A DNA stretch of 64,000 bases. Origin: Nipponacmea schrenckii. Its lineage: Eukaryota > Mollusca > Gastropoda > Lottiidae. Below are positions 37,786 to 47,346 of this stretch, one piece after another. The stretch is taken from contig JAUJPP010000012.1 of NCBI GenBank assembly GCA_030562195.1, positions 9,982,001 to 10,046,000 of the forward strand, in the 5' to 3' direction. The notes under the pieces are model-generated. The model was not told where the DNA came from. It saw only the letters and a program-made list of their open reading frames with translations, and did no database searches. The translations under genes and the position numbers were made by a program. Numbering within the stretch: the first letter of the stretch is position 1; each line of letters opens with the position of its first letter.

Positions 37786-38390
37786 TTCAGATGATGACCT
37801 AATCATATTGTTTATTGTTAATGATATTGTTTTGAGATTGTTGTTGTATTGTTATTCAAATATTATTTATTTATTGACAAATTAAATGTTACTAAGATAT
37901 TCAATAGTCACAAGTTTTCTTTTTAATGTTGCCTGTGAATGATTTGGACACGTGACGCAACACTAAAATTGTTCAAGGCATACATATTGTGGTGGGTTTC
38001 AAAAGCCTACCGCCAACCGCTGCCAACCGACCTACCGGAAGGAAAAAAATGCGCCAAAATAGATATTGTTAAATTTAAGGATCGTAGATTTTCATACAAT
38101 AAAACGAAACTATTCAATTTGACGAAACTTTTGTTGACGTCAAAATTATGGAATCAAAATTATTTTAAAATTGAAACGAAAGAAATAAATATTTTCTTTT
38201 CGTGTTCAGCGATGTTTTTCTTCACATTAACTGATACAATCCATGCCAAAGCAATAATCTAATTTGTATTCAAATGGGACACACAATTAACCGTAAAAGT
38301 ACCCTTAAATCTTTTTTAAATGATCACGACAGGAAGCTCGTTTGTTTCAGAGTTACTTCCCTTAATTTAGTTATTTAACGTCGTCGGCAT

Positions 38391-38798
38391 CATGGATGTT
38401 CAACAAGGCAAAGGGATCTTCCACATTTTAGAATTTTTTCAAAGTTAATCCTTGACGTAGACTATAATAATTCTGCGAATGCTCCTCCTGTTAATCCAAC
38501 CAAATCATCAGTATTTTTAGTTGATAAAACGCTTCGCAAAGACTGGAGGCACACTTCCAGCACTTGGAAAAATCAGGTTTCCAGATACAGAACATTTAGG
38601 TCTAAAGAAAAAGATGGAACTGATGCCGATGGGATAAAATCGCATCGTGATGATAACTGGTTGATTGAAAAAGTTGCGGCTAAAGATTTGACCAAACATT
38701 GTGAAGATATTGGTGATTGTCAGGTCATGAGGCAAACTTATTACAAACATGGTAATCCTAAGTATTCCGATGTTAGAAAGATTGAAAATTTATTTTGA
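38391..38798 (+). other. Unrecognised open frame inside the long-TIR element
   Basis: An ATG at 38391 opens MDVQQGKGIFHILEFF and stops. In another frame an uninterrupted stretch of more than 100 codons continues (NNSANAPPVNP, DKTLRKDWRHTSSTWKNQ, HRDDNWLIEKVAAKDL, TYYKHGNPKYSD) to the TGA at 38796-38798. It is not similar to anything I recognise and may be the broken N-terminus of the element's own protein. Confidence 0.35.
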
Positions 38799-38973
38799 GT
38801 TTACGTATCATCATCATGATGCGATCTTATCCCATCAGTCTGGAAACCTGATTTTTCCAAGTGCTGGAAGTGTGCTTCCAGTCTTGGTGAAGCGTTTTAT
38901 CAACTAAATATACTACTGATTTGGTTGGATTAACAGGAGGAGCATTCGCAGAATTATTATAGTCTACGTCAAG

Positions 38974-40692
38974 CAGGAGCGTAGCGTGACCATTTTGACT
39001 GGGGGGGTGTAACGTCTAAGTTTTACCGACGAACACGTGTAACGTCAAAGTTTTACCGGCGAACACGTATTCTTCCCGGGGCAAAAATAACTTACTCGCA
39101 CTTTTAAGTATATACATTATACACGAACGAAATCCATCGTTAAAGCAAATCCTAAACCTTAGAAAACCATATCAATCAGGGGTGTATCTAGAATATGTCT
39201 GAGAGGGGGGACTGAAAGGTGATTTTTCCAAGGCAAGCCCTGCAGGCCAAAGGCCTTCGTATTCGCCCTTGCAGTGGCGGGGGGTTCGGGGGTCCTTCCC
39301 CGGAAAATTTTACAAACTTGGAAACCCGGAGAATACATCTGACGCGATTTTGGAAGTCTTTTCCACTGGTCCAAATTATCAATTTTTATCGGAAAACCAT
39401 ATGTTTTCTATGTCCTTTTTCGACCTATTCTGCGTTTTACCGGCATGGGGGGGGGGGGGTTCTATTGTTCTCCCCCTGAAAATTTTACAAACTAGGAAAC
39501 CCGGAAAATATATCTGACGCGATTTTGGAAGTCGTTTCCACCGGTCAAAATTATCAATTTTCGTCGGACAACCATATGTTTTATATAGCCTTTTTCGACC
39601 TATTCTGCGGTTTACCGACAAATTCAGTAAAAATCACTTTTTATGTAGACGAACAGTTTTCCGATAACATCATAACTGACACAAGGTTTCCACACTTTCG
39701 GTCAGCCAATCGGTTTTACTGAAGGCTCTATTTCCCATCCATGACCGTCTATTATCGACCGATTCCGCGTTTTACCGGCATGGGGGGGGGGGGTTCTATT
39801 GTTCTCCCCCTGAAAATTTTACAAACTAGGAAACCCGGAAAATATATCTGACGCGATTTTGGAAGTCGTTTCCACCGGTCAAAATTATCAATTTTCGTCG
39901 GACAACCATATGTTTTATATAGCCTTTTTCGACCTATTCTGCGGTTTACCGACAAGTTCAGTAAAAATCACTTTTTATGTAGACGAACAGTTTTCCGATA
40001 ACATCATAACTGACACAAGGTTTCCACACTTTCGGTCAGCCAATCGGTTTTACTGAAGGCTCTATTTCCCATCCATGACCGTCTATTATCGACCGATTCC
40101 GCGTTTTACCGACAAGTTTAGTAAAAATCACTTTAATGTAGACGAACGGTTTACCGATAACATCTTAAGAGACACAAGGTTTTCACTCTTTCGGTTAACA
40201 AATCGGTTTTACCGACGGCTCCATCTATGACCTTCTTCTATCGGCCAATTCCGCGTTTTACCGACAAATTCAAATAACGAACAGCTTACCAATAACAAGG
40301 GTATCCGTTAACCAATCGGTTTTACCGAAGACTCCAGTCATAACCAACTTATACCGACCGATTCCGGTAGTTTCAGAAAAAAAAAAAAATACTTTTAATG
40401 TTGATAGTTTACTGATCAAATCATAACCAACACATGGTTTTTACTTTTTAGGTTAATTGGTTTTACCGACGGTCCCACCTTGCCGTCTTTTATCGACCGA
40501 TCATAACCAACACAATGTTTTGACTTTTTAGGTTAATTAATCGGTTAAATCGATCGATTCCGCGTTTTACCGACGGTTCCATCCATGACCCCCTTTTTAC
40601 CGACCGATTCCGCGTTTTACCGACGAGTTCAGTAAAAGGGGGGGGGGTGTGACACCCCCCCCCCCCCACACCCCCCGGTAGCTACGCCCCTG
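38974..40692. mobile_element. hAT-like non-autonomous element
   Basis: Ends are CAGGAGCGTAGC at left and CAGGGGCGTAGC inverted at right, a hAT-type terminal repeat. An exact 8-bp duplication ACGTCAAG flanks it at 38966-38973 and 40693-40700, the length hAT elements make. The 1719-bp interior has no transposase. It is filled with repeats of GATTCCGCGTTTTACCGAC and homopolymer G and C runs. It sits in the right arm of the long-TIR element. Confidence 0.85.
39432..40105 (+). repeat. 335-bp direct duplication inside the hAT-like element
   Basis: Two nearly identical copies, starting at about 39432 and 39767 with GCGTTTTACCGGCATGGGG, a G run and TTCTATTGTTCTCCCCC. Identical small open frames in both copies reflect the duplication, not coding. 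Confidence 0.85.
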
Positions 40693-41174
40693 ACGTCAAG
40701 GATTAACTTTGAAAAAATTCTAAAAGGTGGAAGAAAGATCCCTGGTCTTGTTGAACATCCATGATGCCGACGACGTTAAATAAATAAATTAAGGGAACTA
40801 ACTCTGAAACAAACGACCTTCCTGTCGTGATCATTTAAAACAGATTTAAGGATACTTTTACGGTTAATTGTGTGTCCCATTTGAATACAAATTAGATTAT
40901 TGCTTTTTTGGCATGGATTGTATCAGTTAATGTGAAGAAAAACATCGCTGAACACGAAAAGAAAATATTTATTTTTTTCGTTTCATTTTTAAAATAATTT
41001 TGATTCCATAATTTTGACGTCGACAAAAGTTTCGTCAAATTGAATAGTTTCGTTTTATTGTATGAAAATCTACGATCCTTAAATTTAACAATATCTATTT
41101 TGGCGCATTTTTTTCCTTCCGGTAGGTCGGTTGGCAGCGGTTGGCGGTAGGCTTTTGAAACCCACCCTACATAT

Positions 41175-41451
41175 TGTGTACTAGGGATTACACAAGACTG
41201 ACTGGAATGTAGGACTTCACGTTGTGTATGTTAAATAACTTTATTACAGTGATTTACATAGGTATTAAGATGGTTACAAGTTCATGCCACGTTGTTGACT
41301 GTAGGACGGCATGCTCGGAATTGTCGAAAACGTGGCTTTGGTGGAAGTTCGTTTACTGTAGTCTACGTTGGGGACACCTTCGTGTTGTTGAGCTTATATT
41401 GAGTTAGTCCGAAACACCGAACTTTAATTGTCACTTTAAGAAGATTCCACA
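41175..41451 (-). repeat. BEL/Pao 3' LTR
   Basis: 277 bases, matching the other LTR except at about 41324 (AATTG versus AAGTG) and 41439-41440. The integrase reading frame ends inside it at 41436-41438. No purine-rich tract is visible just before it. Confidence 0.9.
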
Positions 41452-42672
41452 AATTTGGGGCTGGGGCGAATCCCAAGTCTCTTGCTTCGTCTCAAAGGAC
41501 CAGTCTCTACTTGTGGAATCGAAGAACTTGTATCTGTAAAGAATTCATTTGGTTCTGAAAGGGATACTTCTAATGGATAGAGTAGGTGGATAGGGCGATT
41601 GGTAGCACCATGTTTGGTCTGAATTGATGCAGCACGAACAAAACCATCCGTTCCATGGATTAAATCCTTAACTAGAGCAAGTTTCCATAAACTTCGGGGT
41701 CGATCTTTATCATGCACCAATACAACATCTCCAATCTTAATGAGATTTGTTCTGGCTTCAGTCTTTAATTGGTAGGTGTGTCTCTCTCGTAACGTCGAGA
41801 GGTACTCTGATTTAAAACGATTGACAAAATGATGAAAAACTGCTGCACGATGTCGCATCGCCTTGTTTAAACCATCATGAATTTGATAATCTTCGTCTAC
41901 TTCAGACTCAATACCAGGATGGGGTAATGTGGTAATATAACCGTATAACAGTTTCGATGGAGTAATTGGCTCAGGATCTTCAACACTCGTTGACACGTAT
42001 GTAAGTGGTCTGTCATTCACAACGGACTGTACCTCTTTAACAAGTGTCTGCATTTCATTTAGATCTATAAGAGCTCTACGTAACACCTTCTTTATCACCA
42101 TTTTTACAACACCAATCAATCGTTCATACATTCCACCCCAATGTGGCGATTTTGCAGGAATGTGCTTCATGTAAATAACTTTGTTGTTGGTAAGATGATT
42201 CTGTACAGCTGGTTCATCCAAACAGTTAAAAAACCTGGTTATTTCTTCATCAGCTTTTACGAACGTTGCAGCGTTGTCACAAAGTATCAAGCTTGGAATG
42301 CCATATATAGCGGTGTGTCTGCGAAATGCCTACAAAGACTGGTCTGTAGACATGGCAGTTACAACTTCCAGGTTTACGTTTCGTGTTGTGCTACATGTAA
42401 ATAGGCAAATGTAACATTTCTGGACTTTCTTTGCATCATTCTTTACCATAAGATGACCCGTAAAGTCGATACCAACCGTTGAATATGGTTTAAGGCGATT
42501 AAGACGAAAACCTGGTAAATCTGGAGATGGAGGAAGTCTGAAAGGTTTACCAACATGATAACGACAAATAACACATCGCCGCAGAACTCTGGATACTTCA
42601 CTGCGTGCTGCTGGTAACTAAAAGCGTCTACGTAAGGCTGTGACAGTTGAGCTCACTCCTGCATGTAGTTGA
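41436..42672 (-). pseudogene. BEL/Pao integrase, broken
   Basis: Zinc-binding and N-terminal integrase remnants lie in 42291-42672 with stops and frame changes, including TAG where Trp is expected. A clean frame from 42290 carries the catalytic core end (LCDNAATFVKADEE, SPHWGGMYERLIGVVK, RPLTYVS) and the C-terminal DUF-type domain with VLVHDKDRPRSLWKLALV. The first catalytic Asp region is in the disrupted part. Inactive as it stands. Confidence 0.85.
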
Positions 42673-45594
42673 TTAGAATGTAACTAATAGTTCCGTTAAA
42701 TACGTCTTCCTGGCTATCAGAATCGGTAATTTGGCATCTGTGTAGAGCTGTGCACGCTCGAGTCTGCCGGAAGCGACAATCAGGTTACACCAGTTGAGTC
42801 GTAAGCACAGTTGACGGACAAGTTGAGGCCTGGTCTTTCGAGAATTTGGATTCTTGAGTAAGTATGCAAGTTCAACTGGAAAACATTCCCTTTGATGAGC
42901 TTCAAGAATGCTAATATCAGCACGTTGAACCTCTTCTGTCGAAGGAACTGGAATGTCTCTAAATGTTGTATCGTGATGTTGTCTGTTAACCAGATGACAC
43001 TGTTTCAAATTCTGTATGAACCGCTGAACATATACCACTATGCGAAGTAGTTTTTCATAAGAACTGTATCTGGAGACATCAAGTAGCTGACTAAGTGTAC
43101 CATTTAAGCCACTCTCAGATGAAGCAACAGCACATGTTATGTTACCATTTGAAGTTGGTTCGTCAACATTAGCAACAACAGGTTCAGGCCATTTCTCGGG
43201 ATAAGGCAACCAGTTAGGTCCAGAAAACCATATTCTCGATTGGATGAATCGATCCGATGTACAACCTCTTGATGGCAAGTCAGCTGGATTCTCTTCTGAT
43301 CTGACGTGATTCCATTTCCTGACATCTGACAACCGTTGAATCTCATCAAGACGATTTCTTACAAAAATATCCAGTTTCTTAGTAGATGACAACCATGACA
43401 GACATATGCTCGAGTCCGTCCAGAAAAACTGTTCAACCATTTTGAAATCTTTGACAAGAATATCCTTCAATGCTTGAGATAATCGGCAACCAATCACCAT
43501 AGCAACCAATTCCCATCTTGGTACTGTGTATTGACGTTTCGAAGAAGCTGTTTTAAACTTGGAGGCAATCAACCAGACCTTATCTTTTTGACAGAGATAC
43601 AGAACATTTGGACTTGCATCACAGAACGTGTGTAGCTGTATTGGTTCATCTTTATCAAAGTCGACGAATCGTTGAATTCGTATTGTTGATGCTGCTTCTA
43701 TGTTCGACGCAATATCATGGTACTCAAGATGGAGATGAGCAGGAAGAGGTGTATCCCACTCATAATTCTGCTTCCAAAGATCTGAGATGAAATTCTTCGC
43801 TCTGACAGTAACTGGAGATAGGAATCCCAATGGATCAAATGTTGAGGAGGCTGAACGTTTGGTAAACCTATTCTGTGAAGATGGAATGATTGTTTTCTTC
43901 GGGAATGTGATAGTATCTTCAAGATGATTCCATATCATACCAAGTAAAGTAGTATACTCTTTCGTAGATCCAGTACCATCTTGCTTGATTATATTCTGCA
44001 GCGATTCTAGATTAGTTGACCATTGACGTAGGTTCATATCTGCTTCGCTCATAATCTGACGTGCTGAATGATAATACTGGATGGCTGTATCTTCATCATC
44101 TTGACCACTTAGTACGTTGTCGCAGTATAGTTTGCTTTTGAGATCTGCTGCAACCTGTGATTTGAAGTTGTCTGGATCCTCTGCATACTTGGACAAGTGG
44201 TAGATAATTGTGGAGTTCAATATAAATGGTGAACTTTTACCACCGAAGAAGACAGAGGTATATCTGTAGACTTTAATCGGTTTGGTAGGATCTCCATCCG
44301 TATACCAAAGGAATCTAACATAATCACGGTCTGGTTCAAACAGCTTAATTCTTAAAAATGCCTTCTCTATATCAGCAACCAGAGCGTATTTGTTCAAACG
44401 AAATCTTTGTAACAGTTCAAGTAATGGTTGGAGTAGACAAGGTCCTGTATGGAGACAGTCGTTGAGAGACGTTCTTCCAGCATTGGCAGCATAGACGACT
44501 CTTAAAGGAGTTGTTTCACTCTCGGGACGAAGAACAAAAAAGTGGCTTAAGTAATGGGCACCAGCTTCCTTCCAGGGAACTTCATATGGAACTGGTTCAA
44601 CATAGTTCTTGTCGAGTTGATCTTGAATAATTTTGGAGTATGGTTCCCAAAGTTTAAGTTTTAGGAGTCTGTTCTTGACCTGTTCCAATCTGCTCAGAGC
44701 AATCGACAGATTGGACTGTAGTGTTGGTTGATTGTCTAACCATGGTAGTGGAGCGTAATACGTTCCGTTACGAAATTCTATCTGGTTTATGAATCTCTCT
44801 AAAAATTCAGAGCCCGTCTGCTCGTTGAACGGTTCAATTCCCAAAGATTCAATCTGTAGGGACTCGGCTACCTTGTCGTGCAATTCAAAATCTGTATGAT
44901 CTATGGATATCCATTCAACGTCATCATGTCCAGAAGATTCTACCACGAAACATTGCGTTGCAGTCCCACTAGCTGCAAATACCTGGTTAGTGACTGGACC
45001 ATAAACAAGATAACCCAAATTGGATGCTTGTACCAATGGAAACCCGAGAATGATTTCAGGTTTGATGAATTTCCAGACAGAGTCCAAACCAATCAATATA
45101 TGGACATCGAAATACAGTTGATCGAATTGGTTCCCCAATCGTAGTTGTTTGAGATGATCTTTCTGTAGACAATCTGACCATGAATTGCAACTAATTGGCT
45201 GTACAATCTGATCTTTGAATAAAACTTGTAAACGAACAACACCATCATCTGTTATGACATCGATGGAACCAACAGGGAATTCGTACAGACTGGAACGTCC
45301 ACCAAAAAAGTCAATGACAATGCGCCTTTTACCATATGGAACCAATTTGAGATTTCTGGCATGTTGTGACTTGATATAGGTTAATGTTGAACCTTCATCA
45401 AAGAAGAAGTTAGTTTCTAGCGTAGTTGGACCATTCTGTACCGGAGCAACAGCCGTCTTCAGTAATACTGGGCCTGAACAAGACTGTAGTTCTGGTAACT
45501 TGTGAGAATCGGTCTGTGATTGTGGAGAACTAACATCTGATAATACATCTGCTAAACTTTCTGTACCTGTTAAAGCTGCGTTCAGTTCATACAC
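42673..45594 (-). CDS. BEL/Pao pol: protease, reverse transcriptase, RNase H
   Basis: 973 codons in one frame. The protease-like N-terminus has FFDEGSTLTYI, where retroviral-type proteases have D-[ST]-G (here DEGS). RT blocks are LRVVYAANAG, ALVADIEKAFLRI and LYCDNVLSG, the last being the position of the catalytic YVDD/YVDN and here YCDN. The Peptidase_A17-family blocks FDPLGFLSPVTVRAK and ELVAMVIGCRL are present, and RNase H has CDASP and FFWTDSSICLSWL. A few residues between CDAS and LYLC of RNase H look deleted. The frame ends at 42673 by a shift just before the integrase. Confidence 0.88.
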   Translation of the reverse strand: MYELNAALTGTESLADVLSDVSSPQSQTDSHKLPELQSCSGPVLLKTAVAPVQNGPTTLETNFFFDEGSTLTYIKSQHARNLKLVPYGKRRIVIDFFGGRSSLYEFPVGSIDVITDDGVVRLQVLFKDQIVQPISCNSWSDCLQKDHLKQLRLGNQFDQLYFDVHILIGLDSVWKFIKPEIILGFPLVQASNLGYLVYGPVTNQVFAASGTATQCFVVESSGHDDVEWISIDHTDFELHDKVAESLQIESLGIEPFNEQTGSEFLERFINQIEFRNGTYYAPLPWLDNQPTLQSNLSIALSRLEQVKNRLLKLKLWEPYSKIIQDQLDKNYVEPVPYEVPWKEAGAHYLSHFFVLRPESETTPLRVVYAANAGRTSLNDCLHTGPCLLQPLLELLQRFRLNKYALVADIEKAFLRIKLFEPDRDYVRFLWYTDGDPTKPIKVYRYTSVFFGGKSSPFILNSTIIYHLSKYAEDPDNFKSQVAADLKSKLYCDNVLSGQDDEDTAIQYYHSARQIMSEADMNLRQWSTNLESLQNIIKQDGTGSTKEYTTLLGMIWNHLEDTITFPKKTIIPSSQNRFTKRSASSTFDPLGFLSPVTVRAKNFISDLWKQNYEWDTPLPAHLHLEYHDIASNIEAASTIRIQRFVDFDKDEPIQLHTFCDASPNVLYLCQKDKVWLIASKFKTASSKRQYTVPRWELVAMVIGCRLSQALKDILVKDFKMVEQFFWTDSSICLSWLSSTKKLDIFVRNRLDEIQRLSDVRKWNHVRSEENPADLPSRGCTSDRFIQSRIWFSGPNWLPYPEKWPEPVVANVDEPTSNGNITCAVASSESGLNGTLSQLLDVSRYSSYEKLLRIVVYVQRFIQNLKQCHLVNRQHHDTTFRDIPVPSTEEVQRADISILEAHQRECFPVELAYLLKNPNSRKTRPQLVRQLCLRLNWCNLIVASGRLERAQLYTDAKLPILIARKTYLTELLVTF

Positions 45595-46775
45595 CGATTA
45601 TGTGACTTGGCAGCTTTGACACGATCGTCAACAGAAAGTGTACACTGGAATGTATTGTGTTGACCACCACAAAATTGACAAAGACGAGCTGGTCTCTTGA
45701 AAAGTTTGGTTTTGGAAGATCTTGATGACTGAGTGGATGACGTAGCTGGCATGGCTGTGGCACTGCCTGAAGGAAGAGTTTCTGGTTTTACAGCTGTTGT
45801 TGGCTTACTTGAAACGGTCTTGACTTTCTGCTGACTTATGGTGTTTATCTGCTCCAATTTCTTGACCTCAGAATGAATAATGTCCATCAGCTCCATTAGA
45901 AGAGGATTGTCATCGGTATACGTCTCGAGAATTGTTGTTAGAACATCAGCTGGAAGCTTTTCCATTAGAATTGGAACATAGAATTCTCCATAATGGCCAG
46001 GTAACAGCTGCAACGTCTCCAAAGATCGGATATCACCAATGACTGCATCATAAAATGCTCTTAAAGATTGAGCACCATACTGAGGTTTCAAAATGTTGAC
46101 CAAAGCAAGACAATGAGAATTTTTGACGAGAGTACGATTTCCATAATTGTCTTGAAGTGTCTGAACCAATAGAGCATAGTTGTCGTTACTGGCTTGGATA
46201 CCCTCAATGCGTTTCTTGACAGATGAACTCAGCTGATCTTTCAGATAGTTGAACTTTGTGACATCAGATATATCCTTACAGTCATGAATTTCACTTTCGA
46301 ACACATCCCAAAAGCTGTACCATATGCGTTGATCACCATCATATATAGGAAGTACTATCTTTGGTAGTTTGACAGAAGAATGCTTCGCTGACTTGGTAGA
46401 TGCCAATGAAGATAGTTTACTTGCTTTTTCCAGAGACTGTATGAAATCATCAATGCGGGCTAACAGCAATGAGTGGTTATCTGATATCATATCACATTCT
46501 TCAAAGTCATATTCGGAGCTCTGGTCATCTTTCATTTGAATGAGGAGATCTTGAATTTGGTCATCATATTCTTGAAGTCTGTGTTTGGCACTTACAAGTT
46601 TGTCCTTGACAACGTATAAAGTCTTTAAATCAGGCTCTTCACTCCCGATTATGGCAGTCACTCGCCGATCTTCTTTAGTAAACAAACTTCTCAAAGTAGC
46701 TCGTTTTCGTACGAATCGTTTGTGGGTTTCGTACAGGTTCTCTGTAACATCTGACGTTTCACCATCTTTTGGCAT
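45582..46775 (-). CDS. BEL/Pao gag-like protein (DUF1759)
   Basis: 397 residues from ATG at 46775. The DUF1759 core is clear (LPKIVLPIYDGDQRIWYSFW, FNYLKDQLSSSVKKRIEG, LQDNYGNRTLV). The C-terminus has the first part of a zinc knuckle (LCQFCGGQHNTFQC) and stops at RCMN, before the second knuckle. Its end overlaps the pol frame by 13 bases, so either a frameshift or a deletion separates gag from pol. In intact relatives the two are usually one open frame. Confidence 0.85.
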   Translation of the reverse strand: MPKDGETSDVTENLYETHKRFVRKRATLRSLFTKEDRRVTAIIGSEEPDLKTLYVVKDKLVSAKHRLQEYDDQIQDLLIQMKDDQSSEYDFEECDMISDNHSLLLARIDDFIQSLEKASKLSSLASTKSAKHSSVKLPKIVLPIYDGDQRIWYSFWDVFESEIHDCKDISDVTKFNYLKDQLSSSVKKRIEGIQASNDNYALLVQTLQDNYGNRTLVKNSHCLALVNILKPQYGAQSLRAFYDAVIGDIRSLETLQLLPGHYGEFYVPILMEKLPADVLTTILETYTDDNPLLMELMDIIHSEVKKLEQINTISQQKVKTVSSKPTTAVKPETLPSGSATAMPATSSTQSSRSSKTKLFKRPARLCQFCGGQHNTFQCTLSVDDRVKAAKSHNRCMN

Positions 46776-47054
46776 CTTATATCAATTATGACGTACGTGA
46801 AGACGGAGGAAAACAAAAAATGGTTATGTTTACCAATTTCATGTAATCTTCAGATATAATTCGTGGATGCTGACTGTCGATGATGAGTTTTCGAACGTCT
46901 GTCGAGGAAAAGGACCTGACTTCTGCCGCTTACATGTGGTATAAACTGACGATGAAGCTGTAACCCTCTACCATTTCTGCCTTGAAATACTGCAAAAGTT
47001 AATTACCAAAAATCCAGCGTAGTTTCTCTAATCTCAGCACCAAGTTGTTTAACT

Positions 47055-47067
47055 GGTCACGGCACCA
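47055..47067 (-). promoter_or_regulatory. BEL/Pao primer-binding site candidate
   Basis: TGGTGCCGTGACC on the minus strand, two bases inside the 5' LTR. It starts with TGG, as expected for pairing with a tRNA 3' CCA end. The matching tRNA is not identified. Confidence 0.6.
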
Positions 47068-47069
47068 AT

Positions 47070-47346
47070 TGTGTACTAGGGATTACACAAGACTGACTGG
47101 AATGTAGGACTTCACGTTGTGTATGTTAAATAACTTTATTACAGTGATTTACATAGGTATTAAGATGGTTACAAGTTCATGCCACGTTGTTGACTGTAGG
47201 ACGGCATGCTCGGAAGTGTCGAAAACGTGGCTTTGGTGGAAGTTCGTTTACTGTAGTCTACGTTGGGGACACCTTCGTGTTGTTGAGCTTATATTGAGTT
47301 AGTCCGAAACACCGAACTTTAATTGTCACTTTCTGAAGATTCCACA
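47070..47346 (-). repeat. BEL/Pao 5' LTR
   Basis: Upstream LTR of the minus-strand element, directly followed by a primer-binding-site candidate and joined on its outer side to CATAT and the resumed array spacer. Confidence 0.9.

Larger units (their letters stand above)
37988..41167. mobile_element. Long terminal-inverted-repeat element, class unknown
   Basis: Left arm from about 37991 to 38590 and right arm (about 38832-38973 continuing at 40701-41165) are inverted copies, starting GGTGGGTTTCAAAAGCCTAC. The right arm is interrupted by the hAT-like element. TACATAT at 37981-37987 and again at 41168-41174 is probably the target duplication; the uninterrupted unit elsewhere has a single TACATAT. 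The long arms suggest a foldback or MULE-like non-autonomous element, but no transposase is seen. Confidence 0.8.
41175..47346 (-). mobile_element. BEL/Pao LTR retrotransposon, near-complete
   Basis: Two 277-base LTRs (41175-41451 and 47070-47346), starting TGTG and ending CACA, differ at about three positions. A 5-bp target duplication CATAT (41170-41174 and 47347-47351) matches BEL/Pao habit. The internal region on the minus strand encodes gag with DUF1759, aspartic protease, RT, RNase H and integrase. It inserted exactly at the right edge of the long-TIR element. Confidence 0.93.

Noticed and set aside
39219..40056. Several open frames on both strands in the hAT-like element
   Set aside because: Duplicated exactly with the 335-bp repeat and lacking any transposase motif.
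37981..41174. TACATAT as a 2-bp TA target duplication of a Tc1/mariner element
   Set aside because: The match extends to seven bases and the arms do not carry mariner-type ends, so only a 7-bp duplication is reported and the class is left open.
41222..47302. 61-codon frame present twice, at 41222 and 47117
   Set aside because: It lies in the two BEL/Pao LTRs on the strand opposite to the element's genes.
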